Positions 13,101 to 25,757 of a DNA stretch of 64,000 nt are shown here, piece by piece. The notes under the pieces are model-generated. The model saw only the letters and a program-made list of their open reading frames with translations, did no database searches and was not told the origin of the DNA. A program made the translations under genes and the position numbers. The first letter of the stretch is position 1. Each line of letters begins with the position of its first letter. The DNA is from Xestospongia bergquistia (taxonomy: Eukaryota > Porifera > Demospongiae > Haplosclerida > Petrosiidae), in assembly GCA_963965975.1 (NCBI GenBank), contig OZ014417.1, positions 930,001 through 994,000 on the forward strand, in the 5' to 3' direction.

Positions 13101-16100
13101 ACTTTTTTATACATAGTTATCAGATCTATCCTACAAAGGAAATAAAATAATAATAAACAATACTAACCTATGTATTTAACCCTGCAGTTTTTGTAAATAC
13201 TTTGAAATTAAATAACCACCGTACAATGTACTCTGAGAGACAAAGATCATAAATAAATGGTATATTATCTTGTATAGGCTTAGTACAGTACAGAGCAGAA
13301 TTTAATTTTAGCAAAGAATTTATTGACAATTATGTTATTGGTGATAAGACACTCCATTCTGTGTTACAAAGAGAAGTGAATAGTAATGATGACACTTATA
13401 AAGTAACTGAACAATATTTGAACAAAATTGAAACAATAGTGAGTTAACATAACATAATTTCTTTTAACACTTTTAATAATCATTATTATTATTATTTTAT
13501 TTTAAGATTGATGAAGTTTTGAATAGATCAGCTAATTTACTTGAAAGAAATGTTTCATATTATGGTGTGCAAATCTTACGTTCAGAAAATATAACGTATG
13601 TTCCCTTTACAACATATTTAAACATCAACTATGTACTAAATTATATGATGTTAATATCATAGGTGTCTACTTCAACCTATACCTGTTCTGGTCACTCTTG
13701 CATCTGAAGGTGGCAATACTAATTTGTTTTTGGCATTAAAAGCTATATTAACAAATTTATCTTCTACTCTTGCCAAGAGAACTAACCTTTCAGATCCAGT
13801 TATAATTAAAGAACAAAATATTGTTCGATTTGGTATGATTATTTAGAAACTGGTGCTATTTTTGATCTTATATTTTTAGATGGCTGTCCTGATAATGCAA
13901 CTATCAATCCGTCTCCTGATAATGATCCAAATCTGGTATTTAGGCTCAATTGGACAGAGACAGACATCAGTCAATCTCAGACTCTCAAGTACATTTTACA
14001 ACGCTAAAAACATTTCCTCTAAACTAATTCATTTGGTTTAGGTGTCCTTGTGGTCCACCTGATTTTGATATTGGTGTGCGAAGGGTTGCCACTCGAAAAT
14101 GCATAGGTGATTTCATCAATGGTGCTAAGTGGGGAGACCCTGATGATAGCCAGTGTTCTGAATTCTCTCCAGCTGGTAGAAAACTTTGCCAGTTAGCTTC
14201 AGTAAGTCAATTAGTACACACACACATGAAACATTGACAGACTCATGTGGTAGAATTTCATTAAGTTTTACACAATAATTCCTGTCTCCTATGCTGTTTC
14301 TCTTACAGCTTACAGAAACTAATGAAATAGTTAATGGATTGAGTAATATAACATCAGAAACAGAACAGATCAGGTCATTAGAGGTATCCATTTCTACTGT
14401 ATTTATGGAAGATCTTTCTACTAACGTCAGTGGCATAGTGAATGTAAGTTTTTATGATAACTCAATTGTTACAATGACTGGTGGTATCACTTTGTGCAGC
14501 TATCAGGAATTTATTTCAATGTAGTTGACAATCTCCTTAGTGTTAGTAATGAATCAATCATAGATAGCAATGAAGAGGCTCAAACCTCAAGAAGGTATGA
14601 ATAGATGGATAGATAGAAGGACTAACAAGCAGATAAATGGGAATAGAATAAAGAGAATGTTCTCTCATAAATTTTTTTCCACTTTCATTAGGTTATTAGA
14701 TTCATTTGAAGTGGTTGTAAATCAATACCCAGCATCAAATAATGCCACATCATTGACATATCAACAATATGCAGTGACTATACAACAGTTCAATTCAACT
14801 ACTGATGATATTATTTTTAGTGTTAATCATAGCAACAACACTTTGTTCAATAGCGATGATATATCATTTAAAAAATTCAACAACCCAGCTGCAACCATAA
14901 CTCTCCCCAGCTCTGTTCTAGGTGTTGTTGATAAAGACAATTCAACAGTGAGGCTTACACAAGCTGTCTTTAGAACAGACTTTCTCTTTCTTCGTCGAAA
15001 AGATCTCTTACGAAGGAATCCTTACTTAAAAGTTGGAAGTATTCTTATATCAGCAAGTGTTGGGAATGAGAGTGTTGAAGATTTAGAGGATTGGGTGACT
15101 ATTACCTTTAGAAAAAATGAGGTAAAAGAACAGTCATTAGATTGTATGTATTATTCTTTACCTATTGTTTTTCTCAGGCTCTCAAAAAAGATGCTACCTG
15201 GGTAAATTGCTCCTTTTGGGTAGCAGAAGCTGATGGTATGATATTTATATATTAAGATCATTAAATTTTATATTAATATAATAGATGGTTATGGTAACTG
15301 GTTAAATGATGGTTGTATTGTTGTTAATGAAACTGATGATATCGTTGACTGTGCTTGTAATCACTTGACAACTTTTTGTCTCATCATGGTGAGAGTGTTA
15401 TCATAATGACAGATTTATCTCTCTTTCTCTCTCTCTCAGGATGTTGCTCCGTTACCTGGAAGCCCCCCATCTCCTCTTCCCAAAGGTGCAGAAGAAGTTC
15501 TCATGTCCCTGTCTTATCTTGGTTGCTGTGTTTCTATTGTTTGTTTGATAGTCATTGTACTTACCTATACAATTGAGAAGTAAAAAAGAATAAATTTGTG
15601 TTGTGTAATAACTTCTCATTGCAGACGATTACGAGAAGCTAAAAACAGCAAGCTTCTTCTCAATTTATGTTTTGGTCTACTTGGCCTGTATATTGTTTTC
15701 ATACCTGCTTTGTACTCTTCATCTGTCATAGCATTGTGTGTTGTGTTCAGTGGTCTCTTGCATTATTTTTTTCTTGTAAGTTTTTTGGCTATGGCATCAG
15801 AAGCAACTGTACTCTACTTGGAGCTGGTAAAAGTTTTCACTAGCGGACAAGACACTATCATTTTAAAAATCATCATTGTAACTTGGGGTAAGAATGTAAT
15901 TATAGCATGACAACATGTGGTTAACTTCATTTCCAGTAACTCCTTTGTTTGTTGTTGGGTTCTCTTTGGCTCCTGACTATGAAAATTATATCACTGAGGA
16001 ATTGTAAGATCAAATTTGCTTATAGTTGAGTTATTTTACTACACTCTCTCACTCTTTCTCTCTCTCTGTAGTTGTAGACCAATTGATTGGCAGTTCTGGA

Positions 16101-16942
16101 TTGGGTATATCATTCCATTTGGCTTCATTTATGCCTATAACTGGATCATGTTCGTTATTATTGTTTTTTCAATCTTCAAACAACAGCATCACATGACCTC
16201 TCAGACTGGTAACAAAGACTTAGAGGCAAATTTCAAGAAGAGACTGTTGCTGTTAGTGACTTTGAGTTTACTGTTTGGTTTGGGATGGGGAATTGGACTG
16301 TTTGCAACTAATAGTCTTCCTGTCCAGTGGCTGCGTTTCTCATTTCAAATAACCTTTGTGGTTTTGACCAGTTTTCAAGGTCTTCTTATTTTCATTCTGT
16401 ATGGAATTAGACTGCTTAAAGTTCGCAGAGTCTGGTTAAAGTGGTTTTATATTTTATCAAACCAACAAGAGAAGGCAGTTCAAGTTGATATCACATTACG
16501 TACCGATTACAATAAAAGTAGTAGCAACAAAACACCTCAAAAACCAATGTATCAGCTAGGTTCATTCAAGGATGAGTCAACATCTGTTGAACTAAAGAGC
16601 TATGCAACATCTAGAACTCCCTCTCCTCCTACTTCATCTCCTGTCGTGACACCAGAACTGACTTCATCTCTAACACCCACACCCATACCCAATGCTACAG
16701 TACCTGAAGATGCAGAACATCAAATAACTGAAAATACAGCAGCTAAGATACTGAAAGACACTTCTTTACAAGATTCATTGTTAACTAATAGAACATCAAC
16801 TGTTGATCACCATGATCATGATGAGAAACAAGAATTAAAAGACTCATTACCAGACCTACAAAGAAGGTCTGATGTCAAGAGACACAGATCGTTGGAAGCC
16901 TCACTAAGTACCTACAGTGACTTGGAGTCAGTAGATGTATAA
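5629..16942 (+). CDS. Adhesion GPCR with 14 Ig-like domains and one EGF (receptor A)
   Basis: A cell-surface receptor spread over 34 exons whose modelled lengths total 7281 bases, giving 2426 aa with every splice phase consistent. The start at 5629 gives a signal peptide (MRGLVRIVFLVLLLIVCG). Order: Ig1-Ig13, EGF, Ig14, SEA-like segment, hormone-receptor-motif-like Cys segment, GAIN-like region, GPS, 7TM, long cytoplasmic tail. The GPS holds CSFW and the CNHLTTF core, so autoproteolysis at HL/T and tethered-agonist signalling are expected from the family. The tail (about 16450-16939) is rich in Ser, Thr and Pro. It is the first of three tandem paralogues. Ligand and G-protein are unknown. Ig-bearing adhesion GPCRs are known in animals, but this many Ig domains is unusual. 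Confidence 0.92.
5826..9034 (+). other. Receptor A exons 2-8: Ig1 to Ig5
   Basis: Exon 1 is 5629-5680. Ig1 is 5826-6107, Ig2 6223-6534 and Ig3 6865-7167. Ig4 is split over 7219-7341 and 7420-7626, Ig5 over 8267-8428 and 8888-9034. Ig1-4 have both canonical cysteines (for example LSCYFY and YKCTV in Ig1). Ig5 has neither: the B-strand reads VSFSFTI and the F-strand LYVFKAT. Most Ig exons have phase-1 ends, as expected for shuffled extracellular modules. Confidence 0.85.
6553..6593. repeat. Perfect-length foldback (18-base arms, 5-base loop) in an intron of receptor A
   Basis: AGGAGCGCATGAGCGTCG at 6553-6570 pairs with 6576-6593 with one mismatch, around the loop TGAAG. It is GC-rich in an AT-rich intron and is flanked by a direct repeat of ATAAAAGCAG (6545-6554 and 6595-6604). 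Copies B and C have a single AATAAAGCAGC there, so this is an insertion that duplicated its target. Confidence 0.85.
9177..10984 (+). other. Receptor A exons 9-13: Ig6 to Ig9
   Basis: Ig6 is 9177-9479 and Ig7 9664-9993. Ig8, without the canonical cysteines (LLLSFTIY and YQISVFNEAG), is 10127-10435. Ig9 is split at 10579-10717 and 10836-10984. A (CT)n tract of about 60 bases (10052-10115) forms the acceptor pyrimidine tract of the Ig8 exon. Confidence 0.85.
11034..13066 (+). other. Receptor A exons 14-20: Ig10 to Ig13, EGF, Ig14
   Basis: Ig10 is 11034-11342 and Ig11 11392-11712. Ig12, without the canonical cysteines (ITFAAMLT and YTLTVLTPAG), is 11811-12095. Ig13 is split at 12150-12286 and 12336-12513. 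The EGF-like exon is 12628-12738, with six cysteines ending in CLCANGWTGINC. Ig14 is 12797-13066. For Ig13 the acceptor after CTATCAAAAG is needed to keep frame; the nearer TTTAG acceptor does not. Confidence 0.85.
12514..12627. repeat. Short tandem repeat in the intron before the EGF exon
   Basis: The intron is built from imperfect units around TCACTTCTCTCA(C/T)TGT. Copy C (41776-41889) has the same long form, copy B (28146-28219) a shorter one. Confidence 0.7.
13278..15121 (+). other. Receptor A exons 21-28: SEA-like, hormone-receptor-motif-like and GAIN-like regions
   Basis: Exons are 13278-13438, 13507-13595, 13663-13832, 13880-13988, 14042-14201, 14309-14443, 14500-14594 and 14692-15121. 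The first three encode a roughly 140-residue segment with the size and position of a SEA domain. Exons 24-25 carry a Cys-rich stretch (CPCGPPDFDIG, TRKC, AKWGDPDDSQC, RKLC) resembling the HormR/HRM motif of family-B receptors. Exons 26-28 are the helical and beta parts expected of a GAIN domain. The SEA and GAIN calls rest on position and general resemblance, not on a profile search. Confidence 0.65.
15178..16942 (+). other. Receptor A exons 29-34: GPS, 7TM and cytoplasmic tail
   Basis: GPS exons are 15178-15235 and 15285-15388 (CSFW, GNW, GC and CACNHLTTF). TM1 is 15440-15579, TM2-TM4 15625-15887, a short loop exon 15937-16003, and TM5-TM7 plus tail 16072-16942. TM6 contains LLFGLGWGIGLF and TM7 LTSFQGLLIFILYG, both typical of adhesion GPCRs. 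The tail has no recognised domain. Confidence 0.9.
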
Positions 16943-17004
16943 ACAGATTATATCATATTATATTTGTATTTCTATGTGTATTTATTTTTGACCCATTTTC
17001 ATTG

Positions 17005-17010
17005 AATAAA
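17005..17010 (+). terminator. Poly(A) signal of receptor A
   Basis: AATAAA, 62 bases after the stop codon. The equivalents are 32595-32600 for B and 46249-46254 for C. Confidence 0.75.
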
Positions 17011-17033
17011 TTATATTATTGAATCATTTAATG

Positions 17034-18528
<1,495 letters not shown>

Positions 18529-18744
18529 ATAATGGTCGATTAGCCACCACGTGGGTGGCGAAATTAAACTTACGGGAATATACGGAAACGTTCTGAAATA
18601 TCTTTAGAAATTTAATGGGGCCAAGATTAATTAAAAATTCAGTTCCGTATACTACTATCACAGTCTTCAGCTCATCTGTTACCATGGAAATTATTAATTA
18701 ATAGACAATAGCTCTTGGAGGTATAAAAGGGGGTTGAGCTGCTC
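18529..18744. promoter_or_regulatory. Relic of the bidirectional TRMT61A/Fused promoter
   Basis: Nearly identical to 47790-48006, including the near-palindrome GCCACCACGTGGGTGGC with a CACGTG core near 18545. Both flanking genes are dead in this copy. Confidence 0.6.
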
Positions 18745-19131
18745 ATGATGGAGAATTACCACGTACTAGAACTTATAGGAGAAGGTTCCTTTGGCAGAGT
18801 ATACAAAGGCAGACAAAAGCACTCAAAACAGGTGAATATAATATTTATTATTAATGATGTCCTTCATTGTATTGCAGATCATTGTTCTCAAGTTTATTCC
18901 AAAGTTAGGATGAACAGCTGAAGAACTGTTCTTCGAAGAGAGATATCTATAATGGCCGAGCTAAATCATCCTAACATTATTATACTAATAAGCCATCTTT
19001 TTATACTAATAGTATTGTACAGTTAGTTAAGATGATTGTTAATGTTAGTAGAAATAATTATATTATTACAATTTATAATAAAATATTGTTGTTAAAATGT
19101 TGTTTAGGATCCTGTTCACTGGCCTAGTAGT
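18745..19131 (+). pseudogene. Fused/STK36 kinase pseudogene fragment
   Basis: Exon 1 (18745-18831) still encodes the glycine loop [11 protein letters not shown]. Exon 2 has CGA changed to TGA (stop) and a four-base deletion in the stretch that reads EELHALRRE in the intact gene. After NHPNII the sequence jumps to the exon 7 region ([14 protein letters not shown]) and the start of exon 8, so exons 3-6 are deleted. Homology to the kinase ends near 19131, directly abutting leishmanolysin-derived sequence. Confidence 0.88.
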
Positions 19132-19318
19132 AATGACACCATACTTGATCTATTAAAGAAAGAAATCATTGTGGAATACTTTTCTTTTAAAACTTCAATG
19201 TTAGAATTATTTGATAACAAGAGGGGTTAGCTCTATCACTTACTGTCCCAATCTGTTGATGCTCCAATTCCGCGAGAACAACGGATATGATCTGAAGTAG
19301 AAGTAACAGCTGTAACAT
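19132..19318 (-). pseudogene. Orphan first exon of the leishmanolysin-like gene
   Basis: Matches 3262-3458. The start codon (19318-19316), the signal peptide MLQLLLLLQIISVVLA and the splice donor are all preserved, but only a trace of exon 2 remains and no catalytic exon follows. It marks the left end of the duplicated block. If transcribed it would yield only a truncated secreted peptide or a chimera with the Fused relic. Confidence 0.85.
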
Positions 19319-20379
19319 CTTAACAATTGCAAGACAACTTCTGTATTAATTACCAATACTTAGCCACTCCCTTATCTCCGTATAGTTGCAGCAAGTGTTG
19401 TTGTGTCATTGTGTATACTAATTATATGGTAACTATTAGTAACTACTGGTGTCTCCTTGTATGCATGGTATCCACTGGTAACTACATATATAAGACATAC
19501 AGGTAATACTTGGTAACCAGTATCCTCTGGCGTATACAAAGTTACTGGTTCTACATGGTAACAACTTGTAAGCTACTTGTGCCCACTCTATCTTTTTAAA
19601 TCCTAAATGTATGCAAAAATTTTAAAAAATCACATGACTCAACAACATGTACACAACAAAACAGGCAGGATTGTTTTTAAAATACTTGTCTTATTATTTT
19701 GTTCTGTTTATAAATGTAAATGAAGTTATTCAAAGACAGTACATTTAAAAGATGTTCTTTTGGAAAAGATAGACACTTCCCTTAGTTACAGTACATGTAC
19801 AATGTGAAAATTAATTGGTTGTTGATTTAACTATTATTTGGTTATATAGATAATTGCAATTTCAAACTTATTTTTGTTAAAAAGTAATCATAATACTATT
19901 TTCATTACTAATATAATACTGTTTATGTAGCTAGATAAATATCAATTTCATAATCTATATTAATTAAAATAGTATTATGTTTACATTTTACATATATAAC
20001 TCATATAACAATGTATTAATTAAATCAATTAATCAATTTTTACTGTGTATAAGGCCTTTTATAAGCTCCGAACCCTAAAGTGATTTAAGTGATTTCCATA
20101 TAATTGCATTATAAATTTACTTACTTGATTTGACTCCACTTCAGTTTGAGATTGAAGCATGGCTGAAATGAAATTAAATAGATTATGATGTTGTATTTTA
20201 ATAACTTTACTCCAATGATTTGATTCCAATTCCACTTGAGACTGAAGCAAAGAAAAACTATACCTGTTCATGACATTTGACATTACAGTTAATGCCAATA
20301 TCAAAATTACCTCTTCGAGTTTAAACATTAGGGCTGCTAGTTAAATTTAAAGCATGCACTTCACTCTAGCTAGTCTGTA
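19319..20379. other. Non-coding spacer of the second block
   Basis: Collinear with 3459-4526 including the minisatellite remnant and the paired LQSQ-E-ESN segments (minus strand, near 20120 and 20220). Nothing else is recognised. Confidence 0.6.
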
Positions 20380-20850
20380 TTGAAAACCTTTGTAGTAACA
20401 TATACAAAAATATTATTCAACATACAATCTTGGACATTAGCAACTGCAAACCATTTGGTTGGCAGTTCTGGATTGTATATATCACTCCATTTGGTTTTAT
20501 TAATGACTATAATTGGATTGTGTATGTTTGCAGTCAATGTTTTCTCAATCTGCAAACAACAAGGCTACACGAATTCTATGACTGGAAACTTAACAAAGAC
20601 CTGAAGTCATGATATCAAGACAAAACTGTTGCTGTTAGTTATTTTGAGTTTATTATTTGGTTTAAGCTGGGGAATTGGACTGTTTGCAACTAACAGTCTT
20701 TCTGTCCCATGATTGCATTTCTCATTTAAATAATCTTTGTAGCTTAGTATTGACCAGTACATTTTCAAGTACCTTTATTTTTATTCTGCATGGAATTAGA
20801 CTACATAATGTCCGCAGAGTCTGATTAAAGTTTGTTTTATATTTTATCTA
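20380..20850 (+). pseudogene. Decayed last exon (TM5-TM7) of an adhesion GPCR, second copy
   Basis: Sister of 4527-4990. The start of the TM5 segment is better preserved here (C-KPFGWQFWIVYITPFGFI) and is clearly related to CRPIDWQFWIGYIIPFGFI of receptor A. Stops and frameshifts follow, as in the other copy, and the GIGLFATNS segment after TM6 is recognisable. Confidence 0.78.
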
Positions 20851-20979
20851 ACTATCTAGTTTGAACAATACTTAGTGGTACTTATCATATAATGCAACTG
20901 TAATATAAGTAGTTATTAGAGGTTTAGTATTATATATTACATAAGATTATAATATCATTGCGGAGACAGTGAGAAAATC

Positions 20980-21173
20980 AAATTACAGGAAGGCTTAGCT
21001 CTCTGGTTTATTGCCTAGACTCTTCTGTGGTTGTTGGTAATAGTAAGAATCTTTTGAATTGGTTAATAAATGTATTATGCATATTAAAATTTTACTCCGG
21101 TTGTAGTTAATTAAAAGATAATCCGCGCATTTAATAACCGGAATTGACCAAGTGGGCAGAAAAAGTAAACGAT
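20980..21173 (+). promoter_or_regulatory. Conserved upstream region of receptor B
   Basis: Collinear with 5484-5628 and 34213-34404. It contains the full-length form with CTCTTCTGTGGTTG that is missing in A. The upstream ATG of A and C is GTG here. Confidence 0.5.
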
Positions 21174-24100
21174 ATGAGAGGTCTCGTAAGGATCGTGTTC
21201 CTAGTTTTATTGCTTATTGTTTGTGGTAAGTAGATATAATAGATAATGTATCTCCATCTTTTACGTAACACTTAACAAATGTTATAGACAAAAATAGTGT
21301 AATATATATTATTAACAATGTAACAATGAAAGAATTGGAAAGATCATATCATTTTTCTATTAGCTTTCTCAGCAAGACTACCTGCTGAAATTCTTGAATC
21401 TAGTGGCAATGTTACTACTGAAGTTGGAAAAAGCTTCACTCTCTCCTGCTATTTTTACACTGGTCTAACAATGCTATGGAGCAAAGATTCCAATAATTAC
21501 ATACCTGGTTCTAATGTTGTAAACTCTGTCTTTAATATGAGTGTCACTAGATCTGATCTCAAGGTATCAAATGCTATGTTGTCCAATGGAGGATTATACA
21601 AATGTACTGTTGAATACTCTGCAAGTCATGTATTCTCAGTTCAAATTGAAGGTAAGTACTATCATTATTCTGGTACTATATTATCATTGAATTATGTGTG
21701 ACTAAAGTCATATTCTGTTTTCTTCTATGAAGAAACCTACAAAACTAAGAATTTTCCTTTTTTAGAGGCTGTCCATTTTACTGTCAACCCATCTGATATT
21801 AATGAGTGGGTCAATGATCATGTATATATATCTTGTCAAGCACAAGGAACTCCACCACCATCACTTATATCATTATATAAAGATGGTGAACTCTTTTTAT
21901 CATCTATCAGTTCATTTCCCTTTGGAAATGTACTTCTTGGAACATATATCATTTTTCCTTTGCATCGTAATCAAACAGGCCAGTATTTCTGTTCAACTTC
22001 TAATGTTTTACAAAGTAGAGGTGGAACTACTGTTGTGGCTAATTCTACAGTGATGACACTTAACGTTTATTGTAAGTATTAATAAAGCAGCGTAAAATAA
22101 TGTTGTGATAGATACCTTTAGAATATGTTATAGTACTATACTGTAGTTATTGAGTGATATCAATGTTTATAGATATGTTATAATGCACTCTGCACTTAAG
22201 TGATGGATTCAGACATATTTTATTGTTCACATACTAGTGTCTTTATCATTGAATTTTCACAACTCTGTCAAGTATATATTATTATGTAGATGAATTCACA
22301 TTGTAATATGATACAAATATTTTGATGCTATTATATTCATTTACAATAGTCCCTGCTGACTTCATTACTAAACCTGATTCAATTACTACTGCAGTTGGAT
22401 CTAGTGTTGTAATAAACTGTAGTGTTGAAGGTAATCCTAAACCTACAGTATTGTGGTACAATGGTTCTTCTTTGATAACTGAAAATGATCGGGTGACAAT
22501 ACTGGTTAAAAATCTAACTGATGGCTTTACCAATACTAGTATACTTACTATAGTCAACATTGGACTATATGATGATGCAAATTATAGGTGTTCTGCACAA
22601 AACAATAATTTTCAACCAGAAAGAAAATCACTGTTTAAAATCAATGTTAACTGTGAGTGTATATTACTTCAACATTTAGTGTTTATCCTCCAATTCTTGT
22701 AGATCCAGCACTTGTTAGCACTCCATATACAAACATAGTTGCTAATACAACAGAAACTATTTCCATTTTTTGTGACTTGTTTGGAGTTCCCCTTCCAAAC
22801 GTGACTTGGTATTTTACTACCAGTAGTAAGTAAATGAGTAGTAATTATGTTAATTAAATGATTGTAATTCTTCCTCCCTCTCTTCTTTGACTCTCTTTCC
22901 CAGTGGGTAAACAAGTAGATATAATAAAAAGTGGACTGTCATATATTATCTTCAATACTCAAATAAATACCAGAAACCTCACTTCCAATCTCACTCTGGT
23001 CAATATTACTAAAGACAGTTACCAAGGCCTTTACACTTGTCAAGGAGGCAATGGAGTTATTGATCTTATCAATGTTACTAACACATCAACAATCAATCTC
23101 TTTGTACAAGGTAAGTGTGTAAGCAAATTATCACCTTATAGGTGGTAATTAAATCTAAACAGCTCAAAGAAAGTTGTACTATTTGTTGTCTATTGGCATC
23201 AGTTGTTGATACTCTCTACTATACCGTAAGGGTACAAATTTTTGAGGGTTTAAATTTTCGTGTTTTTTTAAAATTTTGCTTTATTATTTAAATTTTGTGG
23301 GTATTAATTAACTTTCGTGTTTAGTGAGTGTGAAGTATTAATTAATGGGTGTAGTATGTTGTGAACACAAGCGTGATTTTTGCCAGCAAGTGAGTTCATT
23401 ATTATTCTAGACATAATGTTGTCTCTTAGTGTTTGTAATTAATGATATTATAACCAGGAAGACATAGTTTGCGATAAGATCCTTAAATTTGATTGGTCAG
23501 TTGTCATGAGTTTTAATGTGTAAACATTATTTGCAGTGACGTACTATTAATTATGATAACAAACAGTCTAGTTTATTATTATGTAATCTACTTGGTTATT
23601 ATGTAATGCACTCCTCCAGCTAGTGTGTGAATAGTGTTCTTAGAAAAGCAGACTAGTTTATTTTGTAATGACTTCAGTCTTCAAATAGCATCTGATTATT
23701 AGAGTATTCTCATGAAACTGACATCATATACACTACTATTGTCTATTGTCTGTTTGTTAAACAATTTAGTATTTGTGTTCATGATAACTACATTCTGTGT
23801 TGTTCAGCCTTTGTTTTAATTTTATTTGCTAACTATCTCTCTCTTTCTTCTTTAGTTCCACCTTTTGTAAAAACAGTCAGACCATCTCTCTTTAATCGTC
23901 TCCCAGGTGATTGGGTCTCGTTTTCCTTCACAATCACTGGGGCATCTCCTCCAGTCAATATCAGTAATAAAATATGGAGGCAGTATAAAGATGATACAAC
24001 ATTTGTAGACCTAACAAGTGAGTTAAATATGTGCAAGTACACCCTCAAATCTCAGAAGCCACAAAAATGATGTCACAGATGGGAACATTATGTAGCCACA

Positions 24101-25671
24101 GCTGGTTGCTTTAGTGATTCAGTTACTATAGTGATGTCTTAAGCACTTGCCAGCTTGTATAATTAAAATCATTCAGAATTCTTTAGTAAGTTATATTTGA
24201 AGTTCAAAGGAGTCGTCAAATATAATTGGTATAAAATTGGAGTATCCGGTACAAACTAACAACACTGACAAATAACTCTTTAACTCTACTACAATTTTAT
24301 TTTTGTTTTCAAATATGGGATGACTATCAATATGGTTAGTAGGAACACACATATAAAAAACATATTGATTTGTAAGTACTCCATTAAAGATTCAAATCTC
24401 CTGTTAAGGCCTCATATATAGCAATATGACATATAGAATAGTGGACTATAATTATATACTTATAAAATGTGTTTTCTAGACTCCAGGAACACTCGTTTCC
24501 AGTTCTCAAGTGATCATCTTACTCTCAATATAACCAACTTACAGGTAGATGATGAAGGTTTGTATGTATTCAAAGCAACCAATGAAGCTGGTAGCAGTCA
24601 AGATATGTACATGTTGAATATAGGAGGTAATACTGGTCATTAGTAAAATAATGAGGTTTATTGGAAAGATAATGAATGGAATAGATGGTGGAATGGATAA
24701 ACAGAGGAATTATAAAGTAACAAACACAATAATATTAACAACTGTTTTTTTGTTCTTTTACAGCTATTCCAACCATTTTATCTCCTCTTGGACGTGTACC
24801 TGTTACCATAGGAACAACAAAAGCATCTTTTCTCTGCTTATCACAAGCTGATCCTATAGCTATTACATCATGGTATATTAATGAACAGGGGGTTTTCCTT
24901 AACGAGGGCAGCAATTTTGATGGAAAATATTATGTGACATCACATGACAATGGGACTAGTCAATTAACTATTAACAACATCACATTCTCAGATGATGGAG
25001 AGTACACTTGTAGAGCGAGTAACATATTAGGTAGTACAAATTCATCACTAATACTAAAGATAGAAGGTAAGTATTAGACGATGCATTAGACCACAGACTA
25101 TTTAAGAAATATTAAATAATACTATATTACTATGACTATAAGTAAAATTTTGTTGCAAACAAAGTAACAATATTATTTTCACCCACTAAAACATAGACAC
25201 TTTGTTTTACTTATTGTATCATCACATGGTATCTCTCTTATCTCCAATAGTCCCCCCCAATGTAACCCTCACACCTGTACACCTTATTGTCAACCACAGC
25301 AATTCATTCCAACTAGTATGTACTGGTACAGGCAATCCTCCAGTTTCCTTGTTGTGGTATACCAGTAATTCACAAGAACCCTTACAAAATTTAACCAATT
25401 CTCTGACTATTACTACCAATACTTTTTATGACTTGTCTGGCTTGGCATTGACAAGATCAGTATTGCATGTCATTGCTGCTAACAAATATTGGGAGGGTAA
25501 GATTAAATGTCAGGGAGAGAATAATGTCTCTAATTTAATTGGAACTGTGGAGTATGGAGAAGCTTTTGTTATTGTACAAGGTACGATGGTTATAATTAAT
25601 GCATTTTTAGAATTATGTTAATGTTATAATGTTAAAGGATTATTGCCTGGCTGTGTGTTATTGAGGTATTT

Positions 25672-25757
<86 letters not shown>

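Noticed and set aside
14570-15205. A 211-codon open frame that looks like a separate gene
   Set aside because: It is intron sequence (from 14595) read through into exon 28 of receptor A, and then beyond its donor at 15122. B and C have stops in the corresponding intron.
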